Shown: positions 8,238 through 16,647 of the stretch, piece after piece | Position numbering within the stretch: the stretch's first letter is position 1 | How the letters are laid out: each line of letters begins with the position of its first letter | From: Candidatus Saccharimonadota bacterium | GTDB lineage: Bacteria; Patescibacteriota; Saccharimonadia; Saccharimonadales; UBA4665 | DNA: 50,730 nt | Direction of reading: 5' to 3' | Assembly: GCA_028286405.1 (NCBI GenBank) | Contig: JAQBRP010000018.1 | Coordinates: 1 to 50,730, forward strand | Program-made: the position numbers and the translations under genes | The notes under the pieces: generated by a model | Databases searched by the model: none | The model's input: only the letters and a program-made list of their open reading frames with translations | What the model was told of the DNA's origin: nothing

Positions 8238-9503
8238 ATGAGCATTAAACAACTGGGCAAGGCTTTTCTAAGTCGACTGCTCGAAGCGCAGGTCAAACAG
8301 CTGCGCAGCAAAAATACCTTCAAAGTCGTTGCCGTGGTTGGCAGCGTCGGCAAAACCACCACTAAGCTAGCCATCGCTAGCATGCTTGCTCCCCAGGTGA
8401 AATTACAGCACCAAGCTGGCAATTATAACGATCGCCTCACCGTACCGCTGGTATTCTTTGGCCAGGTCGAGCCCGGCATTTATGACGCTGTTGCCTGGCT
8501 GAAAATTCTGCGGGCTAACCGCCGGTTGCTTAAAAAGCCATACCCGTATGAACTAGTCGTGTTGGAACTCGGTTCCGATGGCCCCGGCCAAATACAGCAG
8601 TTTGCCTACGTGCAGCCCGACATTACGGTGGTTACCGCGCTCACCGACGAGCACATGGAATACTTTAAAACGCTTGATGCCGTGGCCGCCGAAGAACTAA
8701 CCGCTGTCAGCTTCTCCAAGCAAACGCTTATTAATATTGATGACAGTCCAAAGCAGTATCTAAACGACCAACAATTCCTGAGCTATGGCACGCAACCAGC
8801 CGATTACCAAGTAGTCGATCGCCAGGTGCAGGCCACCGGCGAGCAAACCCTCAAAGTGAAGCTAAAAGACGCCAGTATTACGCTACAGACCAGCCTACTT
8901 GGTGGGCAGGGTGCAAAATCGGTGTTAGCGGCCGCCGCCGTTGCGCACCTGTATGGACTGACACCCGAGCAAATTACTGCCAATGCGGCACAAATTATCG
9001 CCGTGCCCGGACGCATGCAGCTACTGCGCGGCATTAACAACTCCACTATCATTGACGACAGCTACAATGCCAGCCCCGTCGCCATGAAGGCCGCCCTCGA
9101 CACCCTATACGCCATGCCGGCTCCCCAACGCATTGCACTGCTGGGCAACATGAACGAAATGGGCAAGCTCAGCCCCGATATGCACACCGATGTGGGCAAT
9201 TACTGCGACCCGAGCAAGCTAGATCAGGTTATAACGCTTGGGCCGGATGCTAATGCCTACTTGGCGCCAGCTGCCGAGGTTAAAGGCTGCCAGGTGGCGG
9301 CCTTCACCAGCCCCTACGAAGCTGGCGAATACATCAAAGCGCAGCTTAAATCTGGAGCAGCCGTGCTGGTTAAGGGCTCGCAAAACGGTGTCTTTAGTGA
9401 AGAAGCCATTAAGTCGCTGCTGGCCAATCCGACCGATGAAGCCAAGCTGGTTCGCCAGTCAGTTTTTTGGATTAAAAAGAAGCGCATCCAGTTTAAGCGC
9501 TAG
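8238..9503 (+). CDS. murF: MurF-like Mur ligase (UDP-MurNAc-tripeptide D-Ala-D-Ala ligase), short form
   Basis: ATP-dependent cytoplasmic ligase that would add D-Ala-D-Ala to the peptidoglycan precursor. The P-loop GSVGKTTTK is at residues ~35-43, followed by NYNDRLTVPL, the Mur signature DDSYNASPVAMKAALD near 272 and LLGNMNEMGKLSPDMH near 300. The P-loop sits much closer to the start than in classical ~450-residue MurF (usually beyond residue 100), so the N-terminal UDP-substrate domain is missing. TATAAT at 8225-8230 lies 7 nt before the ATG with no ribosome binding site: a leaderless start. It converges on ddl, which makes its substrate, and shares a CTAG double stop with it. Another amide-forming Mur-family ligase is possible but less likely. 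Confidence 0.85.
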   Translation: MSIKQLGKAFLSRLLEAQVKQLRSKNTFKVVAVVGSVGKTTTKLAIASMLAPQVKLQHQAGNYNDRLTVPLVFFGQVEPGIYDAVAWLKILRANRRLLKKPYPYELVVLELGSDGPGQIQQFAYVQPDITVVTALTDEHMEYFKTLDAVAAEELTAVSFSKQTLINIDDSPKQYLNDQQFLSYGTQPADYQVVDRQVQATGEQTLKVKLKDASITLQTSLLGGQGAKSVLAAAAVAHLYGLTPEQITANAAQIIAVPGRMQLLRGINNSTIIDDSYNASPVAMKAALDTLYAMPAPQRIALLGNMNEMGKLSPDMHTDVGNYCDPSKLDQVITLGPDANAYLAPAAEVKGCQVAAFTSPYEAGEYIKAQLKSGAAVLVKGSQNGVFSEEAIKSLLANPTDEAKLVRQSVFWIKKKRIQFKR

Positions 9504-10405
9504 GCTCGCGCGGCCGCAAGGCTGACCAGCTGATCGCACAGGTCTACCATTGGAACGCCAGCAGTAGCGGCGGCTTTAGGGAAGAGACTTTCGTCGGTCA
9601 TGCCGGGGATAGTGTTGGTTTCGATAACGTACAACTTGTTGTCGGGGGCGACCATAATGTCGGTGCGACTAAAGTCGCGGCAGCCGCAAAGCTTGTGAAT
9701 TTGCAGCGCCAGCGCTTGGGCTTCCGCTTGCCCATCGGCTGCAACGTTAACTGGCGGACAGAGTTCTTGGGTGGTGCCGTTGTACTTATTTTCGTAATCA
9801 AACTCGCCGTCGACTGGTGGAATAATTTCGATTACTGGCAGCGCGGTGTCGTCTAACACCCCAATCGTAATTTCTACGCCCTCAATGAGTGCTTCGAGTA
9901 GCATGGTTTTGTGGCGAGCACAGGCCGCTTCCATGGCCGAAAAGTCAACGGTGGCTATGTCGCGTACTATAAAAGTGTCAACACTTGAACCGCCATTGCT
10001 GGGTTTCAGCACAAATGGTGCTTGGGTGAGGGGGTGCGCCTGTATCTCGTCGGCGCTCACCATGGCACCGGTAGCATTGAGAATACCGTGCTGGTCGAGC
10101 AACTGCTTGTACTCCCATTTATCGAAGCACAGTGCCGATGAAACGGCATCTGAGCCCACGAAGTTATGATGGCCTCGTGCTTCGAGCCGGGCCTGCAGTA
10201 CGCCGTCTTCACCACCGCTGCCGTGTAGCACAGGGAAGATCGCATCGTAATCATCAAAAGCCGCGTCTTCAATCGGTTCGGCCGTATCAAGCGTGGTAAC
10301 TTCGTGGCCAACTTGCTCAAGTGCTTTCCGGACGGCAGTCCCTGAACGTAACGAAATTTCGCGCTCCGATGAGCTACCACCCATAAGCAAAAGAATTTTA
10401 GACAT
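9500..10405 (-). CDS. ddl: D-alanine--D-alanine ligase
   Basis: ATP-grasp enzyme forming D-Ala-D-Ala for peptidoglycan, 301 residues (normal length). The N-terminal LLMGGSSSEREISLRSG, central PFVLKPSNGGSSVDT, and C-terminal DFSRTDIMV ... VIETNTIPGMT carry the expected ATP, Mg and substrate residues. TATACT (10412-10417) lies 6 nt before the ATG: a leaderless start. It diverges from leuS and overlaps murF by four bases. Confidence 0.95.
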   Translation of the reverse strand: MSKILLLMGGSSSEREISLRSGTAVRKALEQVGHEVTTLDTAEPIEDAAFDDYDAIFPVLHGSGGEDGVLQARLEARGHHNFVGSDAVSSALCFDKWEYKQLLDQHGILNATGAMVSADEIQAHPLTQAPFVLKPSNGGSSVDTFIVRDIATVDFSAMEAACARHKTMLLEALIEGVEITIGVLDDTALPVIEIIPPVDGEFDYENKYNGTTQELCPPVNVAADGQAEAQALALQIHKLCGCRDFSRTDIMVAPDNKLYVIETNTIPGMTDESLFPKAAATAGVPMVDLCDQLVSLAAARA

Positions 10406-10461
10406 AGCTACAGTATACCTGGTAGCCCCAACAGATACGACCTGTTACAATAACTGCTGAC

Positions 10462-12942
10462 ATGAATCGTTATAATCCAAACGAAATCGAGCCCAAGTGG
10501 CAAGCCTACTGGGACGAGCACCAGACCTACCACGCTAACCTGAACAGCGATAAGCCAAAGTACTTGGCCATGAGCATGTTCAATTATCCGTCGGGGGCTG
10601 GGATTCACATTGGCCATGCCATGAACTACACCATTAGTGACGTTAAGGCGCGCTTTAAGCGGCAGGCGGGTTACGAGAGCTATCACCCAGTCGGTTGGGA
10701 CGCCTTTGGCTTGCCGGCCGAAAACTTTGCCATTAAGTCGGGCATTTCGCCGCAGGCTAGCATGGCCAAAATCATTCCTGATTATCACAAACAGTACAAA
10801 GCCATGGGCTGGAGTAATGACTGGCAGCGCGAAATTGCCACCCACGAGCCGCAGTACTACAAGTGGACACAGTGGATCTTTAGCCAAATGTACAAGCATG
10901 GCCTGGCCTACCAGGATTCACGCTTGCAGTGGTGGTGCGAAAAAGATAATACCGTGCTGGCCAACGAGCAAATTATTGACGGCAAATGTTGGCGTCATGA
11001 CGGTCCCGACGATCCGCTGGTGCAGCAAAAAGAAGTTAAGCAGTGGTTCTTTAAAATTACCGACTACGCCGACGAGCTGCTCGACGCCATTGATGACCTA
11101 GACTGGACTGAAAGCGTCAAGCTAGCCCAAAAGAACTGGATTGGCCGCAGCGAGGGTATCGTGTACAAGAACAAGGTTCGTGATACTGAGCTAGAAATTG
11201 AATCATTCTCGGCCCACTTTGAGGCCTTTACCGCCAACACGTTTGTGGCAATTGCCCCTGACCACCCATTACTGGAGTCACTTGTCGAAGGCTTGGACAA
11301 TAAAGACGAGACACTGTCTGCCGCCCAGAAAATGGCCAACAAGCGTAGCCTAGAGGGGCCAAAAGCGCTGGGTGAAATGGAAGGCATATTTACCGGCCGA
11401 TACGCCATTGACTCATTCGGCGACGAGGATTTGCCGATCTGGATTACCAGCTACGCCATTGCTGATTATGGTACCGGTATTGTGTTATGCTCTGCTCATG
11501 ATGAGCGCGACTTTGAGTTTGCTCAAAAGTATGGCATTCGGCTGAAGCCAACAATGGTCCCAGCCGACGCCGGGGAGGCCGAAAAAGTACGCAACCTGGA
11601 ATACTGTTTTACCGACATGGAGAACGGCTTACTAATCGAGCCACAAGAGTTCGCCGGCGAAAACGCCGCTGGCTCACGTCAACGAATCGCCGACCACCTA
11701 GTGAGTCTCGGCGTTGCTTATAAAAAGGTTAATTATAAAATGCGTGACTGGAGCGTTAGCCGCCAGCGGTATTGGGGTGCGCCGATTCCGATTATTCACT
11801 GTGAAAAATGCGGCAACGTCCTAGTTCCTGACGAGCAACTGCCGGTGGTGCTGCCGGAACTCGATGACTTCCAGCCCAGCGGCGACGGACGCAGTGCTTT
11901 AGGCCGGGCAACAGAGTGGCTCAACGTAGAATGTCCAACCTGTGGCGGACCCGCCGAGCGCGAAACCGACACCCTCGACACCTATATCTGCAGTAGCTGG
12001 TACATGTTCCGCTACCTCGACCCACGCAACGAAGCCAAGATTTTCGACAGCGAAATTGTAAATAAATGGGCACCGGTCGACTTTTATAACGGCGGCGATC
12101 ACGCTACGGCTCACTTGCTGTATGCCCGCTTCGTGACGCGCTTCTTTACCAAGCTTGGCATTATGGAAAACCCCGAGCCGTTCAAGCAAATGCTGTTCAA
12201 CGGCAAGGTTTCCGCTAGCGATGGCAGCCCTTTTTCCAAGTCTAAGGGCAACGGTGTTGATCCGCTCGAGATTATTAACAGCGGTTACGGTGCTGACGCC
12301 CTACGCACCTACCTAATGTTTGCTGCCCCACTAGAATTTGGTGCGCGCTGGGATCCGCAAGGCGTGCCTGGTGCCTATCGCTTCCTGAATCGCCTATGGA
12401 CACTGGTGCAGGAATATAATGCCGCCCCAGCCGGTGACGTTTCGGCCGACGCGGCGCGCGCCGTCCGTCAAGCTACCCACCGGATGATTTACAAAGTCAC
12501 CCTGGATATTGAAGAAAACCGTTACAACACGGCCATTTCGGCTGCCATGACAGCCGTGAACGATCTGTTTAAGCTGAAAGTTGATAATTTAGCCAAGCAT
12601 GACGTTTGGCAGGAGGCGCTGGAAGCGCTGGTATGTTGCGTTGCGCCGTTCGCCCCATACCTGGCCGAAGAGCTGTGGCACAACCTGGGCCACGACGATA
12701 GCGTGCATGTTGACCACTGGCCAATCTTCGACGAAAGCTTCCTCGTAACAGACACCATCACCCTAGTCGTGCAAGTTAACGGCAAGCTACGCAGCCAAAT
12801 TCAGGTTGCCGCCGATGCTGATCAAGAAACGATTATCCAGGCCGCGCAAGCCGACCAAAAAGCCGCCGCGCACTTAGATGGCAAAGAAATAAAAAAGACC
12901 ATCGTGGTGCCAGGCAAACTGGTCAACTTCGTGGTCATCTAA
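10462..12942 (+). CDS. leuS: Leucyl-tRNA synthetase
   Basis: 826-residue class I synthetase charging tRNA-Leu. The HIGH motif is intact (IHIGHAMNY, residues 49-52). The KMSKS loop reads FSKSKGN near residue 598, a common variant. The bacterial CP1 editing insertion lies around residues 230-410, and a four-cysteine zinc module (CEKCGN near 446, CPTCGG near 493) precedes the WYMFRYLDP block. The C-terminal anticodon-binding domain ends VPGKLVNFVVI. A TACAAT box 10 nt before the ATG and no Shine-Dalgarno suggest a leaderless or nearly leaderless mRNA. A large hairpin follows at 12964-13040. Confidence 0.97.
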   Translation: MNRYNPNEIEPKWQAYWDEHQTYHANLNSDKPKYLAMSMFNYPSGAGIHIGHAMNYTISDVKARFKRQAGYESYHPVGWDAFGLPAENFAIKSGISPQASMAKIIPDYHKQYKAMGWSNDWQREIATHEPQYYKWTQWIFSQMYKHGLAYQDSRLQWWCEKDNTVLANEQIIDGKCWRHDGPDDPLVQQKEVKQWFFKITDYADELLDAIDDLDWTESVKLAQKNWIGRSEGIVYKNKVRDTELEIESFSAHFEAFTANTFVAIAPDHPLLESLVEGLDNKDETLSAAQKMANKRSLEGPKALGEMEGIFTGRYAIDSFGDEDLPIWITSYAIADYGTGIVLCSAHDERDFEFAQKYGIRLKPTMVPADAGEAEKVRNLEYCFTDMENGLLIEPQEFAGENAAGSRQRIADHLVSLGVAYKKVNYKMRDWSVSRQRYWGAPIPIIHCEKCGNVLVPDEQLPVVLPELDDFQPSGDGRSALGRATEWLNVECPTCGGPAERETDTLDTYICSSWYMFRYLDPRNEAKIFDSEIVNKWAPVDFYNGGDHATAHLLYARFVTRFFTKLGIMENPEPFKQMLFNGKVSASDGSPFSKSKGNGVDPLEIINSGYGADALRTYLMFAAPLEFGARWDPQGVPGAYRFLNRLWTLVQEYNAAPAGDVSADAARAVRQATHRMIYKVTLDIEENRYNTAISAAMTAVNDLFKLKVDNLAKHDVWQEALEALVCCVAPFAPYLAEELWHNLGHDDSVHVDHWPIFDESFLVTDTITLVVQVNGKLRSQIQVAADADQETIIQAAQADQKAAAHLDGKEIKKTIVVPGKLVNFVVI

Positions 12943-12963
12943 ACGATTTATAATTCTTAGGTT

Positions 12964-13040
12964 AAACGACAGCAGACAAGACAAGGATTGGCGTGGGGAT
13001 TCCACGATAGCCACAACCCGTGTCCTGTCTGTTGTCGTTT
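12964..13040. other. Long imperfect hairpin between leuS and the one-TM gene
   Basis: AAACGACAGCAGACAAGACA (12964-12983) pairs with 13021-13040 at 18 of 20 positions, one exception being a G-U pair. Inside is a second hairpin, CGTGG-GGATT-CCACG. Neither side ends in a clear T-run, so it is not a typical intrinsic terminator; it could be a 3' mRNA structure for either convergent gene. The 12-mer CGACAGCAGACA at 12967-12978 recurs inverted at 13455-13466 on the far side of the one-TM gene. Confidence 0.7.
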
Positions 13041-13091
13041 CACCTTCCGGCGGAGCGCTAGTAGGGCTGGGGTTGGGCCAGCTGATGCGAC

Positions 13092-13436
13092 CTAGGAGTG
13101 GGCTTCCACAGTGCCGCCGGCGGAGTCCATCAAGGCATCGTGGATGCCTTCAAAGCTCAGGTCGGTCACTCCGATGAGGAGCAACAGAACGATGCCGACG
13201 ATCACGATGAACACCACGAAGGCGTTCCTGACCATGTCGTCCGGTGTTTCCGGCTCGTCCGAGCGACGGCGTCGCGTCGAGGCGGGCCTGAGCGTCGGTG
13301 CCGAGTTGTTCTTCTGGGCCATGAGGGTACCGTCGACGATGCTGCGGGGGTACACGTACCGGAGGGGTTGGAACTCTGCTGACTCTTGTCGGGCACGTGC
13401 CATGTAAGCGTCAATGTCAAGGGGGGTGTCGCTCAT
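13092..13436 (-). CDS. Small single-pass membrane protein, compositionally unlike its neighbours
   Basis: 114 residues from an ATG at 13436 with a perfect AGGAGG 8 nt upstream; an upstream TTG would need translation through that site. The N-terminal half is polar and basic (TRRRRSDEPETPDD near 58-70). One helix lies at about 80-97 (VFIVIVGIVLLLLIG), followed by an acidic tail. The coding region is clearly richer in GC than neighbouring genes and uses a strong Shine-Dalgarno, unusual here. A TATAGT -10-like box lies near 13476. Its leader carries CGACAGCAGACA, also present in the hairpin beyond its 3' end. No family recognised; horizontal origin is possible. Confidence 0.7.
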   Translation of the reverse strand: MSDTPLDIDAYMARARQESAEFQPLRYVYPRSIVDGTLMAQKNNSAPTLRPASTRRRRSDEPETPDDMVRNAFVVFIVIVGIVLLLLIGVTDLSFEGIHDALMDSAGGTVEAHS

Positions 13437-13454
13437 GGATCTCGCCTCCTGGTC

Positions 13455-13466
13455 TGTCTGCTGTCG
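13455..13466 (-). repeat. 12 nt inverted copy of the hairpin arm in the leader of the one-TM gene
   Basis: On the minus strand this reads CGACAGCAGACA and lies 4 nt upstream of the AGGAGG. The complementary sequence is in the transcript's 3' hairpin (12967-12978), giving either a terminal inverted repeat around the gene or a long-range 5'-3' pairing site. Confidence 0.6.
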
Positions 13467-13577
13467 AAGGTGCAACTATAAAAGCTTGCGCCCTATAGGG
13501 GGTGTACCGGGGGTGGTACGAGCGAAATTATAGCACATATGTCAAGTTTTTGCAATTTATCGCTGTTGCTGTCATGG

Positions 13578-13606
13578 TTGTGTTTCAGGGGTAAATCGGT
13601 TAAAAT
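13578..13606 (+). promoter_or_regulatory. Promoter of the rpmF-nusB-Nudix-rnc unit
   Basis: TTGTGT and TAAAAT are separated by exactly 17 nt, giving a leader of about 38 nt that ends in AGGAGG before the L32-like ATG. Confidence 0.75.
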
Positions 13607-13651
13607 AGAGCGTAATAACTATTAACCTAACCTCACTTTAGGAGGATTTCA

Positions 13652-13798
13652 ATGGGTAAACCCAAAAAGCGTACCAGTCCCCGTGCCACCGGCGCACGTC
13701 GTAGTCACTTGGTGCTTAAGCTCGCTCGCAAAGTCAACGGAAAATCACCGGTCAAGGTTCGCACCACTAAGCGTGAAACCGGTAAAGTTACTGCTTAA
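13652..13798 (+). CDS. rpmF: Ribosomal protein L32-like, zinc-less
   Basis: 48 codons. The N-terminus GKPKKRTSPRATGARRSHLV matches the PKKRTS...RRSH start of bacterial L32. The usual C-terminal zinc ribbon (two CxxC pairs) is absent and is replaced by a basic LARKVNGKSPVKVRTTKR tail. A very strong AGGAGG lies 6 nt before the ATG, and a consensus-like promoter lies upstream. The position directly before nusB and close to rnc fits the common rpmF neighbourhood. A different small basic ribosomal protein cannot be excluded. Confidence 0.75.
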   Translation: MGKPKKRTSPRATGARRSHLVLKLARKVNGKSPVKVRTTKRETGKVTA

Positions 13799-13852
13799 CA
13801 ATTAAGCTGGTTGTCAGCCAACGCTGACATATTCGTTAAGGAAACAAAGACA

Positions 13853-14359
13853 ATGGCATCAAATCGTCATCTCGGTCGCATCATCGCCTTACAGACGCTC
13901 TACGAAGAAGAGTTTCGATTAGATGCGAACGACAAAGATTTTGACCTAAACGCCGTTCTGGAGCGCAACATTACGCGCTACAAAGATATGGTGGACGACG
14001 TCGCTTTCATTAAAGAGCTGGTGAAGGGTGTTTCTAAGCAAGCTGCCCAGCTTGACGCCCAACTGCAGCCAGTGGCTCCTGAGTGGCCCATCGACCAGAT
14101 TGCTCGCATGGACCGCATGGTGCTCAGAATTGGCCTATACGAACTTGAAAATGAGCAGGGTGTACCACCCAAGGTGGTGATTAACGAGGCCGTTGAGCTG
14201 GCCAAAGCCTTTGGCGGCGATAACTCCAGTAAATTTATTAACGGTGTGCTCGGCACACTGCTCCGCCAAAAGCTCGGCGAAGACGCCCCGGCTGACGAAA
14301 AACCAGCCGCCAAGAAGAAACCAGTCAAAAAAGCAGAATCCAAGAAAGAAGAACAGTAA
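13853..14359 (+). CDS. nusB: Transcription antitermination factor NusB
   Basis: RNA-binding helical protein for rRNA antitermination. MASNRHLGRIIALQTLYEEEF and the C-terminal block MDRMVLRIGLYEL ... VVINEAVELAKAFGGDNSSKFINGVLGTL are typical. The ATG at 13853 was preferred over an upstream TTG because it gives the usual NusB start and has AAGGA before it. The last ~25 residues are a lysine/alanine/glutamate tail (KKKPVKKAESKKEEQ) beyond the NusB fold. The stop overlaps the next ATG (TAATG), so the Nudix gene is translationally coupled. Confidence 0.95.
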   Translation: MASNRHLGRIIALQTLYEEEFRLDANDKDFDLNAVLERNITRYKDMVDDVAFIKELVKGVSKQAAQLDAQLQPVAPEWPIDQIARMDRMVLRIGLYELENEQGVPPKVVINEAVELAKAFGGDNSSKFINGVLGTLLRQKLGEDAPADEKPAAKKKPVKKAESKKEEQ

Positions 14360-14853
14360 TGCGCAAACCCAAACCACTGCAGGGCTTCCGCAAAATCGTT
14401 GGCCGCAAGCCAATAATTGACGAAGCCGTCCACGAAACCACTTCCGGTGGCATTGTGTTTCGCCGTACCGACAAAGGTGAGCTGCAACTACTACTTATCA
14501 AAGACGCCAAAAACCGCTGGACCATTCCTAAGGGTCACGTCGAACCCGGCGAAGAGCCCAAAGAAACCGCTGAGCGCGAAATCCAAGAAGAAACCGGCCT
14601 TAAAGAAATGAAAGTCATGAACTGGCTGGGCAAGGTGAACTTCCGCTATCGCCGCAGCCACACCTTGGTGCTGATGACCATGCATATTTACTTGGTGCAG
14701 GGTCTGGGCAATACCGACGAATTGACCGCCGAAGACTGGATGAATGGCATTGAATGGCTACCAGCCAACGACGCCATCGACAAAATTGCCTACGAAGACA
14801 TCGGTAAATTAATATTATTAGGAATGAAAAAAATCCGCGAAGCCGGACTATAA
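14359..14853 (+). CDS. Nudix hydrolase (Ap4A/diphosphoinositol-type)
   Basis: 164 residues. The Nudix box GHVEPGEEPKETAEREIQEE..GL at about residues 57-79 follows WTIPKGH, as in diadenosine-polyphosphate hydrolases. The N-terminus is basic (KPKPLQGFRKIVGRKP). Overlaps nusB by one base and precedes rnc by 4 nt, within one operon. Confidence 0.93.
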   Translation: MRKPKPLQGFRKIVGRKPIIDEAVHETTSGGIVFRRTDKGELQLLLIKDAKNRWTIPKGHVEPGEEPKETAEREIQEETGLKEMKVMNWLGKVNFRYRRSHTLVLMTMHIYLVQGLGNTDELTAEDWMNGIEWLPANDAIDKIAYEDIGKLILLGMKKIREAGL

Positions 14854-14857
14854 CACC

Positions 14858-15565
14858 ATGGACACCAACCTCTACCAAGCCTTTGCCCAAGACAAATTGA
14901 AAACTACGTTTAACGATATTAATCTGTTAATTACCGCCTTTACCCACCGCTCCTACGTCAACGAACATAAAAAGACCGTTAGCGAGCACAACGAACGCCT
15001 GGAATTCCTTGGTGACGCCGTGCTCGAGCTTGTGGTAACCGAGTATCTCTACGGTAACTTTGATGACCCCGAAGGTATTTTGACTAACTGGCGCTCGGCA
15101 CTGGTGCGCACTGAAAGCATTGGCGCGGCCGCTACGAAGTACGACTTTGAACCACTGCTACGCTTAAGCCGCGGCGAAAAACGCGGTACCGACCGTGCCC
15201 GGGCCCAAATTTTGGCCAACAGCTTCGAAGCGGTAGTTGGCGCGCTGTACCTTGACCAAGGCTACGACAAGGCCAAAGAATTTATTACCGACAGCATTCT
15301 ATCGACCTTCAAAGAGATTTTAGACACTGGCTCCTGGATGGACCCCAAGTCGCATTTGCAAGAAGTAGTCCAGAGCAACGACGGCTTTACGCCAGTTTAT
15401 AAAGTTATGTCCGAAGACGGTCCCGATCACGATAAGATTTTCACCGTGGGCGTGTTCGTGAACAACGAACTGCGGGGGCAGGGCGTTGGTCCCAGCAAGC
15501 AGGCCGGCCAGCAAAAAGCCGCCGAAGCCGCACTGCAGTACTACAACAATCAGCCCGCTAGTTGA
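14858..15565 (+). CDS. rnc: Ribonuclease III
   Basis: Double-strand-specific RNase for rRNA and mRNA processing; 235 residues. The signature ERLEFLGDAVLELVV at about residues 46-60 holds the catalytic acidic residues, with a second acidic cluster near NSFEAVVGALYLDQG (~122). A C-terminal double-stranded RNA-binding domain (PKSHLQEVVQ ... GPSKQAGQQKAAEAAL) follows. The rpsP promoter begins inside its stop region. Confidence 0.96.
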   Translation: MDTNLYQAFAQDKLKTTFNDINLLITAFTHRSYVNEHKKTVSEHNERLEFLGDAVLELVVTEYLYGNFDDPEGILTNWRSALVRTESIGAAATKYDFEPLLRLSRGEKRGTDRARAQILANSFEAVVGALYLDQGYDKAKEFITDSILSTFKEILDTGSWMDPKSHLQEVVQSNDGFTPVYKVMSEDGPDHDKIFTVGVFVNNELRGQGVGPSKQAGQQKAAEAALQYYNNQPAS

Positions 15566-15590
15566 CAACAGCGGTCGTTATCTGTAAAAT
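15562..15590 (+). promoter_or_regulatory. Promoter of rpsP
   Basis: Consensus TTGACA and TAAAAT separated by 17 nt, overlapping the rnc stop. The transcript would have a ~50 nt leader. The nearest purine-rich site (AAGGA) is about 20 nt before the rpsP ATG, so initiation is atypical. Confidence 0.85.
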
Positions 15591-15644
15591 ACATAAGATT
15601 GTTTCAATAACTTTGAGTGAAGGAAAGAGAGTTACTATAAATCT

Positions 15645-16079
15645 ATGTTAGCTATCCGTATGCAACGAACCGGCCGCAAAGGCCACGCAATGTTCCGTGT
15701 CGTGGTGCAGGATTCACGCCGCACACCAACCAGCGGTAAAGTTGTTGCTCAGCTTGGTAGCTACGACCCTCACGCCAAAACCCTTATTCTCGACAAAGAA
15801 AAGGCTACGCACTTCCTACAGCATGGTGCTCAGCCATCTGACCGCGCCGCTCGCTTAATGCAGGCCGACGGCATTGAACTGCCCTCATGGGTTAAGTTGA
15901 TTGCCGACAAAGAACGTGCCGTTCGCAATGCTGAAAAGCGCCGCGCAACCACTCCAAAGCCAGCTGAAGTTGCCGAAGTTCCACAGGCTGCACCAGCCGC
16001 TGAAGTGGAAGCAGCACCAGCAGAAGTTGAGGCTCCTGCCGAAGCAGCCGTCGAAGTCGACGAAGCTCCAGCCGAGTAA
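15645..16079 (+). CDS. rpsP: 30S ribosomal protein S16 with an acidic Ala/Pro/Glu tail
   Basis: MLAIRMQRTGRKGHAMFRVV and the following GSYDPH block are typical S16. The folded core ends near residue 95. A ~45-residue tail of alternating A, P, E and V (AEVEAAPAEVEAPAEAA) follows, making it 144 residues against the usual ~80-90. Starts a unit with khpA, 67 nt downstream. Confidence 0.96.
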   Translation: MLAIRMQRTGRKGHAMFRVVVQDSRRTPTSGKVVAQLGSYDPHAKTLILDKEKATHFLQHGAQPSDRAARLMQADGIELPSWVKLIADKERAVRNAEKRRATTPKPAEVAEVPQAAPAAEVEAAPAEVEAPAEAAVEVDEAPAE

Positions 16080-16146
16080 GATTCTTATCATCGAGCAGCT
16101 AGCATAGTTTGCTATACTGCTCTTGTCAGTAATTGAAGGAGGATGC

Positions 16147-16641
16147 ATGAACAACAGTATTGACCAGCAGTTTGTTGAATTTGTTGTTAAATCCCTAGTT
16201 GGAAACCCCGATGCCGTACAAGTGGAGCGGCGCATTGATGAAAAAGGTGTGTTGCTTGAACTCACTGTCGATCCCGAAGATCTCGGCCGAGTGATTGGTA
16301 AGCGTGGTGCCACCGCCCAAAGCCTGCGCACATTACTGCGTGCCTTGGGCACCAAAAACGAAGCCCGCTACAACCTAAAGATTATCGATAATGGTGTTGG
16401 CGGCGGTTCAACCGACGACTCAGCCGTAGCCGATACGCCTGTTACTACAACGCCAGTCGATGGCGACACCGACGTCGCGGTAGTTGTTGAAGAAACGGTG
16501 ACAACCGATGCGCCAAGTGACCTCAGCGATCTTACCGATGACGATGAAGTTACCGTCGACCGTCCGGCTAGCCAAGACGACGATGACCGCATGGCGCGGC
16601 ACCGCCGTGAACTGGCTGAATTCGACGACCTTGACGTCTAG
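16147..16641 (+). CDS. khpA: KH-domain RNA-binding protein (KhpA-like) with acidic tail
   Basis: The single KH domain fills residues ~1-80 with the GxxG loop in RVIGKRGATAQSLRTLLRAL. This family binds RNA and sits next to rpsP in many bacteria. The ATG at 16147 was chosen because AAGGAGG lies just before it. The second half is an Asp/Thr/Val-rich tail ending in RHRRELAEFDDLDV, making it about twice the usual length. Confidence 0.92.
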   Translation: MNNSIDQQFVEFVVKSLVGNPDAVQVERRIDEKGVLLELTVDPEDLGRVIGKRGATAQSLRTLLRALGTKNEARYNLKIIDNGVGGGSTDDSAVADTPVTTTPVDGDTDVAVVVEETVTTDAPSDLSDLTDDDEVTVDRPASQDDDDRMARHRRELAEFDDLDV

Positions 16642-16647
16642 GTCCGA

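Noticed and set aside
11064-11408. Long antisense and shifted frames inside leuS (also near 10637 and 12522)
   Set aside because: They lie fully inside a well-conserved gene, have low-complexity serine-rich products and no start signals.
13098-13407. Two plus-strand ORFs opposite the one-TM gene
   Set aside because: The minus-strand gene has a perfect AGGAGG and a membrane helix; the plus frames have neither.
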